Below, in pieces: positions 17,041 to 26,636 of a DNA stretch of 32,898 nt. The notes below the pieces were generated by a model, which saw only the letters and a list, made by a program, of their open reading frames with translations, did no database searches and had not been told where the DNA came from. A program made the translations under genes and the position numbers. Numbering within the stretch: position 1 is the stretch's first letter; the number at the start of each line of letters is the position of its first letter. The stretch spans positions 1 through 32,898 of the forward strand of contig NZ_BAEO01000070.1 of the NCBI RefSeq assembly GCF_000314995.1, in the 5' to 3' direction. Source of the DNA: Paraglaciecola arctica BSs20135 (GTDB taxonomy: Bacteria; Pseudomonadota; Gammaproteobacteria; Enterobacterales; Alteromonadaceae).

Positions 17041-20000
17041 TTAGATCGCATCTTGTTCAGTATTAAACACCACTCTTGTAACTTTTTGTTCTTCCCTTCT
17101 AGCCTTCAATGCCAACATACAAGGGGTCAGTACTAAGGTTAGAACAGTAGCAAATGCTAAGCCACCAGCCACAGCAGTAGCAAGTTGCGACCACCACTCT
17201 GTTGATGGGCCACCGATATCCACATTGCGGCCAATAAAATCGATATTGATCTCTGCCACCATAGGTAACAAACCTAAAATGGTGGTGACAGTGGTCATTA
17301 ATACCGGGCGCAAGCGCTGGGCACCGGTACGTAAAATGGCTTCCATAGCAGGCACACCTTCTTTACGTAAAATATTGTAAGTGTCGATAAGCACAATATT
17401 GTTATTCACCACTATGCCCGCTAAAGCAATCACACCTATACCAGACATCACTATGCCGAAAGGTTTTTGGAAAATAAGTAAACCCAGGAACACACCTACA
17501 GTAGAAAATAATACTGCGCTTAAAATTAAAAATGCCTGATAAAAGCTATTAAACTGGGTGACCAGAATAATTGCCATCACAAACAGTGCAATTAAAAATG
17601 CTTTTTCTAAGAACTGGGTCGACTCATCTTGTTCTGCATTTTGCCCTTTTACTGTTAGGTTTACCCGAGGATCTAACCCCAGTGTCGGTAACAGTTCCTG
17701 CAATTTAGGGAGTTCAATACTTAATAACTCTCCGGGTACCATGTTTGCTTGCACTGTGATCACCCTTTGGCTATCGATATGCCTAATAAGGTCAGTTTTA
17801 GGTTTAGCGGTACGCTCTACAAAATTGGAGATGGGCACCATGCCCCCAGCGGTTTTCATCCTAAGCTCATCAAGTTTGCCAATAAACCTAGATTCAAGGG
17901 GATAACGCACCCGAATATCCAACTCATCATCCACATCATCAGGACGGTACTCGCCAATTTTCAAACCATTAGTGAGAAATTGTACTGTGCTGCCCACTAG
18001 CGTGGCATCGGCACCAAAACGCGCGGCATCGGCTCGATTGACTTTGAGTTGCCATTCAATTCCAGGTTTAGAGGCGGTATCACTGATAGACGTAAACTTA
18101 TCGTTATTATCTAACACCGTACGAATTTTGTGGGCTGCCTCATCTAACAATTCAGGAAATCGAGATGACAACTGGATCTGTAAATCTTTACCTGATTGCG
18201 GGCCACCTTGATCAGGAGAAATTTCAATATCCATTCCTGCCATACCCTTTAAGCGAGTTTGGACTTCTTTAAGCACTTCATCTGAATGAGGGCGTATATG
18301 CCAATCAACCAAATTCAGTCGCAAATACCCTATTTGGTCTTGACCTCCGGTACGTACATACAAAGTTTCAATGGCTGGCATATCAAGTAGACGATCCTCA
18401 ACTTTACGCACCACTTGATCTTTTTCATATATCGACAAATCACCGGCACTGCGCACTGTGACATTGATACCACGCACATCAACATTAGGAAAAAACTGGG
18501 TACCTAAACCTGATAACCCATAAGCAGTGAAAGATAAAAAGGCCACCACTATGGCAGCTAATAATATTTTCCACGGATGTTGAATAGCTGTCGCGAGAAC
18601 ACGGATATATTTGCCCGTAAAACCTTGTAAGTTTTTGATATCACCATTTTCAGCTTCATGTAATTGCTGTTTGTCGAACTCAGAAACATGTCTAGGCTTG
18701 CCAAAAACACCACCTAACACAGGTACAAAAATGAGCGCCATTAGTAAAGATGCGGACAACACAGCAATCAGGGTAAAGGGTAAATATTTCATAAATTCAC
18801 CCATCATGCCCGGCCAGAACATCAAAGGTGCAAAAGCCGCTAAGGTGGTGGCAGTAGAAGCAATAATAGGCCAAGCCATACGTTGTGCGGCTTTGCTGTA
18901 GGCCACTTTTTTATCCATGCCTTCACTCATACAGCGGTCGGCATATTCGGTCACTACTATGGCGCCATCTACCAACATACCCACAGCCATAATGAGTGAA
19001 AATAGCACTACTGTATTTAAGGTGTAACCAAACAAAGAAATAATGAGAATTCCCGTCAGGAAAGATCCGGGGATAGATACACCCACTAAAAATGCGGTGC
19101 GTAGGCCTAAAATAGCCACAATTACAATTGCCACTAAAATGACGGCGCTGGATACGTTATTTTGCAGATCATTTAGCATCATGTTGACGTCAATGGTTTG
19201 ATCGCCTGTGTAACTGACATTAATGCTGGCTGGCCAAATGCTTGACTCTTGAGCGGCTGTGACTAGGGTTTTTACGTTAGCAACGGTTTCCAGCATATTT
19301 TCACCGGGGCGTTTTTTCACTTCGAGTGAAACAGATGATTCACCGTTTAAGCGTGCAAAACTACTAGGATCTTTGTAAGAACGCCTAACTTGCGCCACAT
19401 CTTGGAAGGTAATAACACTATCACCTTGTACTTTAACTGGCTGCTCCATGACATCTTTTACTGATTCAAAAATAGACGGCACCTTAACCGCAAAGCTACC
19501 TTTGCCATTATCCATAGTCCCAGCTGGAACAAGCCGGTTGTTGCGAGACAATAAATTAAGAATGTCTGTTTGATCGAGTCCATAAGACTCCATTAACAAA
19601 GGATCGACCACTATTTCTACTATATCCTCGCGGTCGCCGCCAATCTCCACTTCAAGTACTTCACTTATGCCTTCAAGTCGGTTTTTTAGCTCACGTGCCA
19701 CTGTGACCAACGCTCTTTCTGAAACAGGTCCCGATAACACCACAGTCACCGCAGCTTGTTGCCCTGCCATGGTCACTTCATGAATAGTGGGTTCCTCAGT
19801 TTCTGATGGCAATTTTGCTCTGGCGACTGTGACTTTGTCTCGCACATCAGCAAGGGCTGCGTCAGAATCAAGACCGGCTATAAATTCCAAGGTGATACTG
19901 GCAAAACCTTCACCAGCAGTCGCCCGCATCTCCTTAACACCATCAATAGATCGCAACTCGCGCTCCATGGGTTTAACTAACATACGCTCAGAATCTTCTG

Positions 20001-20169
20001 GGGAAATACCGTCGTGTACTATAGATACATAGATCACTGGGATAGGCACGTCTGGGTTAGACTCTTTGGGGATATTCGAATAAGTCACCACACCCGAAAC
20101 CAGTAACAATACAAATACCATCAACACAGTACGGCTGTGGCTTAAAGCGCCATAAATTAGATTATTCAT
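17041..20169 (-). CDS. RND-family efflux permease (AcrB-like, HAE-type)
   Basis: A 1042-residue inner-membrane pump with the standard 12-helix, two-large-loop RND layout: N-terminal helix at about 12-30, a porter loop to about 335, the TM2-6 block at about 340-490, a second porter loop, and TM8-12 at about 870-1015. It would extrude small molecules using the proton gradient. In TM4 the usual Asp-Asp pair reads LVDGAIVV, so Asp401 is kept and its partner is Gly402. In TM10 the usual relay Lys is replaced in GIVVNNNIVL (Asn922). This is a subfamily pattern that departs from AcrB. The start ATG overlaps the adaptor stop by 1 nt. No outer-membrane channel gene is adjacent, so it probably shares a TolC-like partner encoded elsewhere. 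The substrate is unknown. Confidence 0.92.
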   Translation of the reverse strand: MNNLIYGALSHSRTVLMVFVLLLVSGVVTYSNIPKESNPDVPIPVIYVSIVHDGISPEDSERMLVKPMERELRSIDGVKEMRATAGEGFASITLEFIAGLDSDAALADVRDKVTVARAKLPSETEEPTIHEVTMAGQQAAVTVVLSGPVSERALVTVARELKNRLEGISEVLEVEIGGDREDIVEIVVDPLLMESYGLDQTDILNLLSRNNRLVPAGTMDNGKGSFAVKVPSIFESVKDVMEQPVKVQGDSVITFQDVAQVRRSYKDPSSFARLNGESSVSLEVKKRPGENMLETVANVKTLVTAAQESSIWPASINVSYTGDQTIDVNMMLNDLQNNVSSAVILVAIVIVAILGLRTAFLVGVSIPGSFLTGILIISLFGYTLNTVVLFSLIMAVGMLVDGAIVVTEYADRCMSEGMDKKVAYSKAAQRMAWPIIASTATTLAAFAPLMFWPGMMGEFMKYLPFTLIAVLSASLLMALIFVPVLGGVFGKPRHVSEFDKQQLHEAENGDIKNLQGFTGKYIRVLATAIQHPWKILLAAIVVAFLSFTAYGLSGLGTQFFPNVDVRGINVTVRSAGDLSIYEKDQVVRKVEDRLLDMPAIETLYVRTGGQDQIGYLRLNLVDWHIRPHSDEVLKEVQTRLKGMAGMDIEISPDQGGPQSGKDLQIQLSSRFPELLDEAAHKIRTVLDNNDKFTSISDTASKPGIEWQLKVNRADAARFGADATLVGSTVQFLTNGLKIGEYRPDDVDDELDIRVRYPLESRFIGKLDELRMKTAGGMVPISNFVERTAKPKTDLIRHIDSQRVITVQANMVPGELLSIELPKLQELLPTLGLDPRVNLTVKGQNAEQDESTQFLEKAFLIALFVMAIILVTQFNSFYQAFLILSAVLFSTVGVFLGLLIFQKPFGIVMSGIGVIALAGIVVNNNIVLIDTYNILRKEGVPAMEAILRTGAQRLRPVLMTTVTTILGLLPMVAEINIDFIGRNVDIGGPSTEWWSQLATAVAGGLAFATVLTLVLTPCMLALKARREEQKVTRVVFNTEQDAI

Positions 20170-21290
20170 TAGTTAGCCTTAGAAGAAAGACTATTTGAGA
20201 AATTGCCGCTTGCATCAATGCGCTCTACCTCAACCTTGTCACCGTCTCGCACAAAACCATGACCTAGGGTAATAATGTCAGCTTGTTGGCCCATGCCAGA
20301 CAACCACACTCCTTGGCTGTCACTTTTTACAATATCGATAGGCACAAACTTCACATGTTCATTTACAACAATTTTAACGCCCAAATTGCCCTCTTCGTCC
20401 AAAGCCATCACCGCTGGTGAAATACGCATGGCCCAAGTTGTTTCTAGGGGTAAGGCTAACTCAGTGCTCATGCCAGCCATTTGAGTAAAATCAGGATTAG
20501 GCACTTCCACTTCAATTTTGAAGGTGTTGGTGCCAAGTTCGGAAATACTGGAGATGTAACGAATTTTACCTTGTAACACATCGCCAGACACCATACGACT
20601 AGTCGCTTTCTGACCGGCTTTAAGATCTTGAACATTGATCTCTGTTACATTGGCACTGATCACTAAAGGGTCTAAATCGACTAAGATGGCAACATTATCT
20701 CCATCCTTAAGAAAGTCACCCACTTCGGCAAATCGTTGGTTTATGATGCCATCAAAAGGTGCGGTGATTTCTGACCTAGATACGGCTAATTCATAGGACA
20801 CCACATCTGCTTTAGCCATCTCTAAATTAGCGCTAGCTTGAGCCAAGGCGGTTTGCGATTGATAACCTTGCTTTCCTAGAGATTCTGCCCCCTTAAGCTC
20901 TACTTCACGTTGTTTGAAGATGGCTTTTGCAGACTGTAAACGGCTAACGTATTCACTTTTTTCAAGGCTTATAATTTTTTGGCCCTTACTGACACGATCA
21001 CCTTCTTGCGCATGCACTTCTTTAACTAAGCCTTTTACTTCGGTGCGTAAGGTGGCGATCCGATCAGGTTCGGTCCTTCCGTACAAGCTTATTTCACGAG
21101 TAACTTCATCAGCAGCAATATGCTCTACCGTGACTTTAACCAATGGTATTTCGGTACTTTTAGATTTTGCGGAGTCATCTTCGTTTTCCTCTTTCAGCAT
21201 ACCTGAGGCAACCCATAAACAAAGAGCAATAAAGATAATCAACGCAATCCATGCTGGTTGCTGTCTAAGTTTGTTGAGGGTAAACGCCAT
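20169..21290 (-). CDS. RND efflux periplasmic adaptor subunit
   Basis: A 373-residue membrane-fusion protein. An N-terminal helix (about 13-32) anchors it in the inner membrane. After a linker come the lipoyl-like half-motifs (VKEVHAQEGDRVSKGQKI and ITAPFDGIINQRFAEVGDF) flanking a helical hairpin (about 110-175), then beta-barrel and membrane-proximal domains. It connects the adjacent permease to an outer-membrane channel. The ATG at 21290 has GGA 6 nt upstream. Its stop overlaps the permease ATG, so the two are cotranscribed and coupled. The 155 bp between it and the preceding DUF2164 gene leaves room for its own promoter, but no convincing boxes were seen. Confidence 0.92.
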   Translation of the reverse strand: MAFTLNKLRQQPAWIALIIFIALCLWVASGMLKEENEDDSAKSKSTEIPLVKVTVEHIAADEVTREISLYGRTEPDRIATLRTEVKGLVKEVHAQEGDRVSKGQKIISLEKSEYVSRLQSAKAIFKQREVELKGAESLGKQGYQSQTALAQASANLEMAKADVVSYELAVSRSEITAPFDGIINQRFAEVGDFLKDGDNVAILVDLDPLVISANVTEINVQDLKAGQKATSRMVSGDVLQGKIRYISSISELGTNTFKIEVEVPNPDFTQMAGMSTELALPLETTWAMRISPAVMALDEEGNLGVKIVVNEHVKFVPIDIVKSDSQGVWLSGMGQQADIITLGHGFVRDGDKVEVERIDASGNFSNSLSSKAN

Positions 21291-21445
21291 GATTAATCCG
21301 CGATAATTTAAGTTCGCACAATTTACACTTTTTTTGCAGCAATATCATGGCGAAAATCAGTAATTAGGCAGGGAAAATGTTACTAAATGCTTAGGTTGTT
21401 ACAATACACCATTAAAGTGAAAGGATTAAAATTGAACCTAAATGA

Positions 21446-21682
21446 CTACTGCTCTAGCTGATAAATAGCGTCAGTTATTGATTCCATTTTATCAACCAAC
21501 ACTGCTTGGGCATCGTAGAGACCTTGATTATAATAAATGGCCCCCATTTCTTTAGAAATAAAATCTAAAAGAAAGTCAGCGTCAAATTGGCCTAACTCTA
21601 TATCCAATTCTTTGCTCATGTATTTTTGTAACTTTTGAATAAGTTGTTCTTTTTGCTGTGCAGGAAATTCAATTTTTGACAA
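21446..21682 (-). CDS. DUF2164 family protein
   Basis: A 78-residue cytoplasmic protein matching the DUF2164 pattern: IEFPAQQKEQLIQKLQKY, then GQFDADFLLDFISKEMG and YYNQGLYDAQAVL. The family has no established function. The start is TTG at 21682, supported by a full AAGGAG ribosome site 6 nt upstream, which makes the unusual start codon credible. It lies 155 nt ahead of the efflux adaptor gene on the same strand and may or may not be cotranscribed with it. Confidence 0.88.
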   Translation of the reverse strand: MSKIEFPAQQKEQLIQKLQKYMSKELDIELGQFDADFLLDFISKEMGAIYYNQGLYDAQAVLVDKMESITDAIYQLEQ

Positions 21683-21989
21683 AACTTGCTCCTTAGTAAT
21701 TTAAATTCAGGTTGAAGAAAGAAAAATCTACATTCGTATTCAATATTTATTACACAGAATTATTGGTGACAACAACAATCAAGGCATCTGATGTAAACAA
21801 GCATCAATATTTGGAAAATATCTTTGATTATGAAAGTTGACGTGGTGATAGTACAGTTTAATAATAAGCAAATAAAAATCAGATTATCAGGCACTTAGTG
21901 AATTAATGATGATACATCTGGCCATTATAGTAACCTAGTATAACCGTGTATTCGAGGTTACCTATACTTACAATCACAAGGATATCAGC
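21683..21989. other. 307-bp divergent intergenic region
   Basis: This lies between the DUF2164 gene (-) and the 7TM-DISM kinase (+). It holds a good plus-strand promoter candidate (21837-21865) and a 7-bp dyad, GTAACCT (21930-21936) with AGGTTAC (21955-21961), in the kinase leader, which may be an operator. No open reading frame or RNA gene is evident. Confidence 0.5.
21837..21865 (+). promoter_or_regulatory. Candidate sigma-70 promoter of the 7TM-DISM kinase
   Basis: TTGACG (21837-21842), a 17-bp spacer and AATAAT (21860-21865) each match five of six consensus positions. The transcript would have a leader of roughly 120 nt carrying the dyad at 21930-21961. Confidence 0.45.
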
Positions 21990-23855
21990 TTGTTAATGCC
22001 ATTATTCTTTTTACTGACTAGTGCATTTAATGTACCTCCAGTTGAGGTAACAGAACATTTCACTTCTATTCCCCTGAGTTATCAAGTTCAAGTGTTACAA
22101 ACCGAGCAGGATATAAGCTTTCAAGAAGCGCTTTCAGCTGCCGAAAAGGGATTATTTTCGACACCTTCTGTTGGTTTGGTTTTCCCCGGTGGCCCTCATT
22201 ATTATTGGGCACAATTTAATGTTAAAAATCAGACCACTGTCACTAAAAGTATTTTTATCGAGGTACGCAACGCCCATCTTAATCATCTTGAGGTTTTTGA
22301 ATACACTGGTAATGGTTTTGACTATGCCAGCCTAGGTAAAACTGGGGATTATCTGAATTTCGACAGTAGACCAATAAATTATCGTTTTTTTGCATTTGAA
22401 ACTAAATTGATGCCCGGCGAAATGCGCTCATTTTTGCTGCATACGGATAAATTTAATGAATCGATAAAGTTTCCTATTGCCATACATACGGGTGAAGGTT
22501 TTTTTAGTACCCTTAGCAATGAGTCTGCTTTATTGGGGGGATACTTTGGCATTTATAGCTTAGTAGTATTGCTGCTGTTAATAATAGTTCTCAGTAAACC
22601 TTCCCTACTAAATATTTCACTATTGTTCTATGTGGTAGGCTTTTCGCTATTAGCCTACAGCAATTCAGGAATGGGCTTTCAACATTCGTGGCCAAACATG
22701 GCTGTTTTCAATAGTCTTTCTCGATCCATCTTTGCTTCGATTGCCAGTGTATCTTTAATGTTTTTTGCTTACGCCAGCCTTGATTTAAACAAAAAACGAC
22801 ATTCCACTATTTCAACTTTTCACCGCATTTTCACCTTGTATGTGTTTTTAAATGCTTTGTTGTTCATTGCTTATTACTTTTTAGTTTGGTTACAAAGCCC
22901 CTATCTTACGCACTTTAACGTATTGGTTTTACAGTTACCTATGGGAGCACAATTTTTCTATTTAATGTTGCTGTCAATTTATTTAACAATGACACAACGC
23001 AAAATAAATCACCTACTTTTCTTATTGGCTATCAGTGGGGTTGCACTTGCATCGTTAGTATTCTTTTTTGAACAGATTGGTGAACCCATAATTGACTTTG
23101 CCCAAGAACAAATAATGCTGGGCGCACTGGTGTTTGACTTTGCTATATTGTCGAGTTTAGTGGGTATTGAATTTTATCAAATACGCAGCCGCAATAGATC
23201 TTTAGCTGACTCATTAAATAAAGCCATAGTAGAAGGTGCAGAAAATTTTCTAGAAGGTCAGCATATTGAAAGAAGTCGCCTAGCTCAGCAAGTTCATGAT
23301 GGTGCAGGTGTAAAGTTATCAGCCTTACAAATGCAACTCTCGGTGCTCGCCACTCAAGATAAGCAACAACAACAAAAGTTAATTCAAACAGTCAGTACAA
23401 TAGCCGAAGACATTCGCAACTACGCACATAATTTAAGTCCAATAATACTTGAAAAATACGGTTTTATTGATGCTATTGAAGAGGTGGTTGACTCGCTCAA
23501 TATCGAACAAAAAGCCCTAAAAATTATTTTTGAGCATGACCAGAGTACCGTTCATAAAAAAAATGTAGAGCGGGAATTATATTTCATTTGTCTTGAACTG
23601 ATCAACAATGCTCTGAAACATTCTGAAGGTACAGAAGTGCTGATACAATTTACCACTACAAGCACTGAATGGTGTTTGCAAGTAAAGGACAATGGGGAAG
23701 GTTATGACGCTATGATGGGAAAAAATTCAGGTATAGGATTACAAGGGATCCACTGGCGATTACAGCTATTGAATAGCCAGATGTTGACATATTACAAACA
23801 AGGCATACAAATTCATCAGATTAAAATTCCATACTTTTCTGATGTAAAAGCTTGA
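21990..23855 (+). CDS. 7TM-DISM sensor histidine kinase (NarX-type transmitter)
   Basis: A 621-residue kinase. A signal-like start (LMPLFFLLTSAF) leads to a periplasmic 7TMR-DISM extracellular domain (about 30-160, with the typical YYWAQFNVKNQT), then seven membrane helices (about 185-395). The transmitter is of HisKA_3 type: ERSRLAQQVHDGAG with His436, then the N-box ELINNALKHSE and G-box DNGEGYD plus GIGLQGI. DISM extracellular domains are thought to bind carbohydrate-like ligands; the ligand here is not known. TTG at 21990 is preferred because AAGGA lies 7 nt upstream, whereas the ATG at 21996 is too far. The 3' end overlaps, tail to tail, the NarL-type regulator gene that is its obvious partner. 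Confidence 0.88.
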   Translation: MLMPLFFLLTSAFNVPPVEVTEHFTSIPLSYQVQVLQTEQDISFQEALSAAEKGLFSTPSVGLVFPGGPHYYWAQFNVKNQTTVTKSIFIEVRNAHLNHLEVFEYTGNGFDYASLGKTGDYLNFDSRPINYRFFAFETKLMPGEMRSFLLHTDKFNESIKFPIAIHTGEGFFSTLSNESALLGGYFGIYSLVVLLLLIIVLSKPSLLNISLLFYVVGFSLLAYSNSGMGFQHSWPNMAVFNSLSRSIFASIASVSLMFFAYASLDLNKKRHSTISTFHRIFTLYVFLNALLFIAYYFLVWLQSPYLTHFNVLVLQLPMGAQFFYLMLLSIYLTMTQRKINHLLFLLAISGVALASLVFFFEQIGEPIIDFAQEQIMLGALVFDFAILSSLVGIEFYQIRSRNRSLADSLNKAIVEGAENFLEGQHIERSRLAQQVHDGAGVKLSALQMQLSVLATQDKQQQQKLIQTVSTIAEDIRNYAHNLSPIILEKYGFIDAIEEVVDSLNIEQKALKIIFEHDQSTVHKKNVERELYFICLELINNALKHSEGTEVLIQFTTTSTEWCLQVKDNGEGYDAMMGKNSGIGLQGIHWRLQLLNSQMLTYYKQGIQIHQIKIPYFSDVKA

Positions 23856-24459
23856 TCAGTCCATTGTTGCTGCGTACATCTAGTTTTTTGAAAATATTCT
23901 TTTTGTGAGTTCTAACGGTGTTGTAACTGATGAATAATATATCGGCAATTTCTTGATCGCTATTTCCATCCTGCACCAAAGATATAATTTGATTTTCTCG
24001 TTGGGATACTCCCTCTAGTGTATTAACTCTAAGCACATGATCTATATTACTTTTATAGTCAGCGGTGACTTCCTGTGGAAAATCGATTCCTCCAGCCAAA
24101 ATTTTATTAACTACCCCACAGAATTCCTGCTGGCCGGTATTTTTAACTAAATAACCTAGTGCACCCGCTTCTTTAGCCTTATTTATAAATTTTTTGTTGC
24201 CATAAGACGTAAAAACAAGAATTTTGGTCTGAGGTGATAATTCTAAAAAACAACTCATATGATCAAGTGAATTGGTTCCATTTATATTCAAATCTAAGAC
24301 TAACAAATCAAAATATTCACGGCTTAATAGCTCTCCTATTTGCTCAATAGAAGCAGCGTATTGTAGCTCAGTCACTGATATTGTATTTTCCAACATCGAC
24401 TGAATCCCATCAAATATCACCTTATGATCATCTCCTACCAATATTCTCAAATCACCCAT
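23821..24459 (-). CDS. NarL/FixJ-family response regulator (LuxR-type HTH)
   Basis: A 212-residue protein from the ATG at 24459; a TTG at 24468 is in frame but spaced too close to GGAG. The receiver has GDDHKVIFDGI, the phospho-acceptor Asp in LLVLDLNING and Lys in YLVKNTG. The LuxR-type helix-turn-helix spans about 150-210 (SQRENQIISLVQDGNSDQEIA ... SYNTVRTHKKNIFKKL). This type pairs with HisKA_3 kinases such as the convergent 7TM-DISM kinase, whose last 35 nt it overlaps on the opposite strand. A run of seven G residues directly precedes the ATG. The upstream 24469-24688 region contains a TTTGCG/CGCAAA dyad (24533-24549) that might be an autoregulatory site. Confidence 0.9.
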   Translation of the reverse strand: MGDLRILVGDDHKVIFDGIQSMLENTISVTELQYAASIEQIGELLSREYFDLLVLDLNINGTNSLDHMSCFLELSPQTKILVFTSYGNKKFINKAKEAGALGYLVKNTGQQEFCGVVNKILAGGIDFPQEVTADYKSNIDHVLRVNTLEGVSQRENQIISLVQDGNSDQEIADILFISYNTVRTHKKNIFKKLDVRSNNGLIKLLHQKSMEF

Positions 24460-24688
24460 CCCCCCCAAAACTCCATTTTATTACTTTATGACCCAGCATG
24501 ACAGCTAGATAGCCAAACTGAAAATACCGCAATTTGCGTATTTCGCAAACTTACCAATTAGATAACACTTCTATTCCACTATGAATATTTAAAGCAAGAG
24601 GTTCGTTTTAAGCCCGCCAAAAGATAAAAAATATTCAACATTAGTTGCACTGACTAAATTAATTTGAACACTTACGGAGAAAATTACA

Positions 24689-26632
24689 ATGAAACACATA
24701 TCCTCACGCACGTTTTTACTGCGTAATATGTTGCTCGGTAGCCTATTACTTGGTTGTGGCAGTGATTCTGATCCTGAACCGACACCTACTGATAACACTA
24801 CTAATAGCGCACCGGCTGTCTCTATTACAGGTGAAAACACCGTTCAGGAAGGACAAGTATTAACCCTTACTGCAAACGCGTCGGATGCCGATGGCAGTAT
24901 TAGCAGCGTAAAATGGTCAACCACCTCAAGCGATATTTCACTCACTGGAGATGATACTACGTCGGTGAGTTTTACGGCACCTGATACAGATAGCGATGTT
25001 AGCCTGACACTTGATGTACTTATTACCGATAATGACGGTGCAACCGCGACTCAAAGTGTCACGATTACCATTACCCCTATAGAATCGTTACTGACTATTA
25101 CAGGCTCAGTTACCGATGGCATTGATGTAGAAGTGACTATTGGTGAACAAGTATTTTCATCGCTGGTAGACGAAAATGGAACGTATTCGATAGCGATTAT
25201 GATTGATGAATCATTAAAAAGTCACCTAGCACTGCTATCAGTGCTAGGTGATAGCAGTATCAATCCAGAAGTCGAATTTGTCTCTCAACTTGGCTCACTT
25301 GCCAGCTTAATCGAACAAGCAGACAGCGACAACATTTTAACCGAAGACGAAAATTTCGGGGTAAACATAACCAATGTCACAACTGCAGAGTACGCATTGT
25401 TGACTAGTGATGGTACGACTTTTATAACAGATGCAGAATTAACTTCAGCCCTTAGTGGAATTGATAACGAACAGAAAAACACCTTAGCGGCGTTAATCGA
25501 CATTATTCTTACAGATAATGATTTTAGTCTACCCAGCGGCGTATCCACGACATTAGATTTAGTAAGTGACAACGCAACAGCCAGCACGTTTGAGCAAGAT
25601 GTTATAACACAAAGCCCTACCCTTATTGCCGAAACCATTAGCTCGATAATTAATGACAACAGCCTAACAAGTGAGTCGGATATTGTTGGTACATGGAAAA
25701 TTGGTAGTGATGTACTCACGTTTACACGTTCAGGGCATTATGTACATATTACAACTGAAGCCGAAGAAGGTGGTGATGGAAAGATTGGTTATGAAATAGG
25801 TACTTATTCATGGGATCAATCTACAGGCGTTTTGAACTATATGACCGCAGAAGATTCAAATGGCGACTCTGGTTTACATGATGAATTTGAAGAACCACTT
25901 GATACACAAGCAGTGCTTAGTTCCACATTGACTGCTACTGAAAATACATTAGCGATTAATGATGGCAGTGATACGTTCAACGCGCCACACCTAACTAGTG
26001 ATAGCAATCCAATAGTAGGCGGTTTTTATCTAGATTATACAAATTTCAGCAATGACTTATCAATGCAAATTACGCTCGATGACAATAAGACGATTTGGCT
26101 AACCAGCTGGAATGGTGAGCTACCTGCTGGGATTAGTTATTTGTATATCATGCAAGATTACAGTTATGACGCAGAGACTAGATTACGTATCGTACATTCA
26201 CAAAATGTATATGTTGATGGAATTATAGTGCAGCAAACAACTGAAGAGGTCGGCCGAGCATTGACCAATGTGCAAGGTGATGTACTGTCGTCGATTGATG
26301 AAAATGGTGTTCGTTTTATTAAAAATAGTTATACCACTACCGACCAAGATTATTTAAACACTGATGATGTGATAGGTGATTTCGACGGTATTAACGGCGA
26401 GGATAGTTTTAGCGTCACCTTTAACGCTGACGGCACCGCTCTGGCTAATGGCGAAGTAGTTTTGCAATGGGAAGTAACATATGGTCAATTACTTCTTATT
26501 TCAGAGAGTTTTACCCAAATTTGGTCACCTACTACACTGGCTAGTGATATTTGGCAGTTTAATATTACTGAATATACCGCAGAAGGAGACTTTGATCGCA
26601 GCAATGTTGGCTCTCTTACAAAAAGCCAGTAA
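24689..26632 (+). CDS. Lipoprotein with PKD/Ig-like domain
   Basis: A 647-residue predicted lipoprotein with a type II signal peptide ending in LLLGC (lipidated Cys23), followed by an acidic Thr/Pro linker. Residues 41-128 form a PKD/Ig-like domain (VSITGENTVQEGQVLTLTANASDADGSI pattern). A carboxypeptidase-regulatory-like stretch (SVTDGIDVEVTIGE) follows at about 133-165. The remaining 450 or so residues are acidic, beta-rich and unrecognised; several GTW/GxYSWD-type strands hint at lipocalin-like or META-like folds, but I cannot assign one. It probably sits at the outer membrane, facing the periplasm or the surface. GGAG lies 9 nt before the ATG. The gene carries an unusual pair of overlapping inverted repeats (25222-25257). 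It stands alone, divergent from the NarL-type regulator. Confidence 0.8.
   Translation: MKHISSRTFLLRNMLLGSLLLGCGSDSDPEPTPTDNTTNSAPAVSITGENTVQEGQVLTLTANASDADGSISSVKWSTTSSDISLTGDDTTSVSFTAPDTDSDVSLTLDVLITDNDGATATQSVTITITPIESLLTITGSVTDGIDVEVTIGEQVFSSLVDENGTYSIAIMIDESLKSHLALLSVLGDSSINPEVEFVSQLGSLASLIEQADSDNILTEDENFGVNITNVTTAEYALLTSDGTTFITDAELTSALSGIDNEQKNTLAALIDIILTDNDFSLPSGVSTTLDLVSDNATASTFEQDVITQSPTLIAETISSIINDNSLTSESDIVGTWKIGSDVLTFTRSGHYVHITTEAEEGGDGKIGYEIGTYSWDQSTGVLNYMTAEDSNGDSGLHDEFEEPLDTQAVLSSTLTATENTLAINDGSDTFNAPHLTSDSNPIVGGFYLDYTNFSNDLSMQITLDDNKTIWLTSWNGELPAGISYLYIMQDYSYDAETRLRIVHSQNVYVDGIIVQQTTEEVGRALTNVQGDVLSSIDENGVRFIKNSYTTTDQDYLNTDDVIGDFDGINGEDSFSVTFNADGTALANGEVVLQWEVTYGQLLLISESFTQIWSPTTLASDIWQFNITEYTAEGDFDRSNVGSLTKSQ
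25222..25257 (+). repeat. Overlapping mutually exclusive inverted repeats inside the lipoprotein gene
   Basis: A 13-bp perfect stem (25222-25234 with 25239-25251, 4-nt loop) overlaps a second 9-bp perfect stem (25232-25240 with 25249-25257, 8-nt loop). Both cannot form at once. The stretch encodes SHLALLSVLGDSS in frame. It may be a quasi-palindrome mutation footprint or an RNA switch-like element; coding constraint alone rarely gives this. Confidence 0.75.
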
Positions 26633-26636
26633 TACA

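Noticed and set aside
24457-24468. Seven-G run at the NarL-type regulator start as a phase-variation tract
   Set aside because: It is short and directly precedes the likely ATG, so slippage would not shift the reading frame; it may only affect ribosome spacing.
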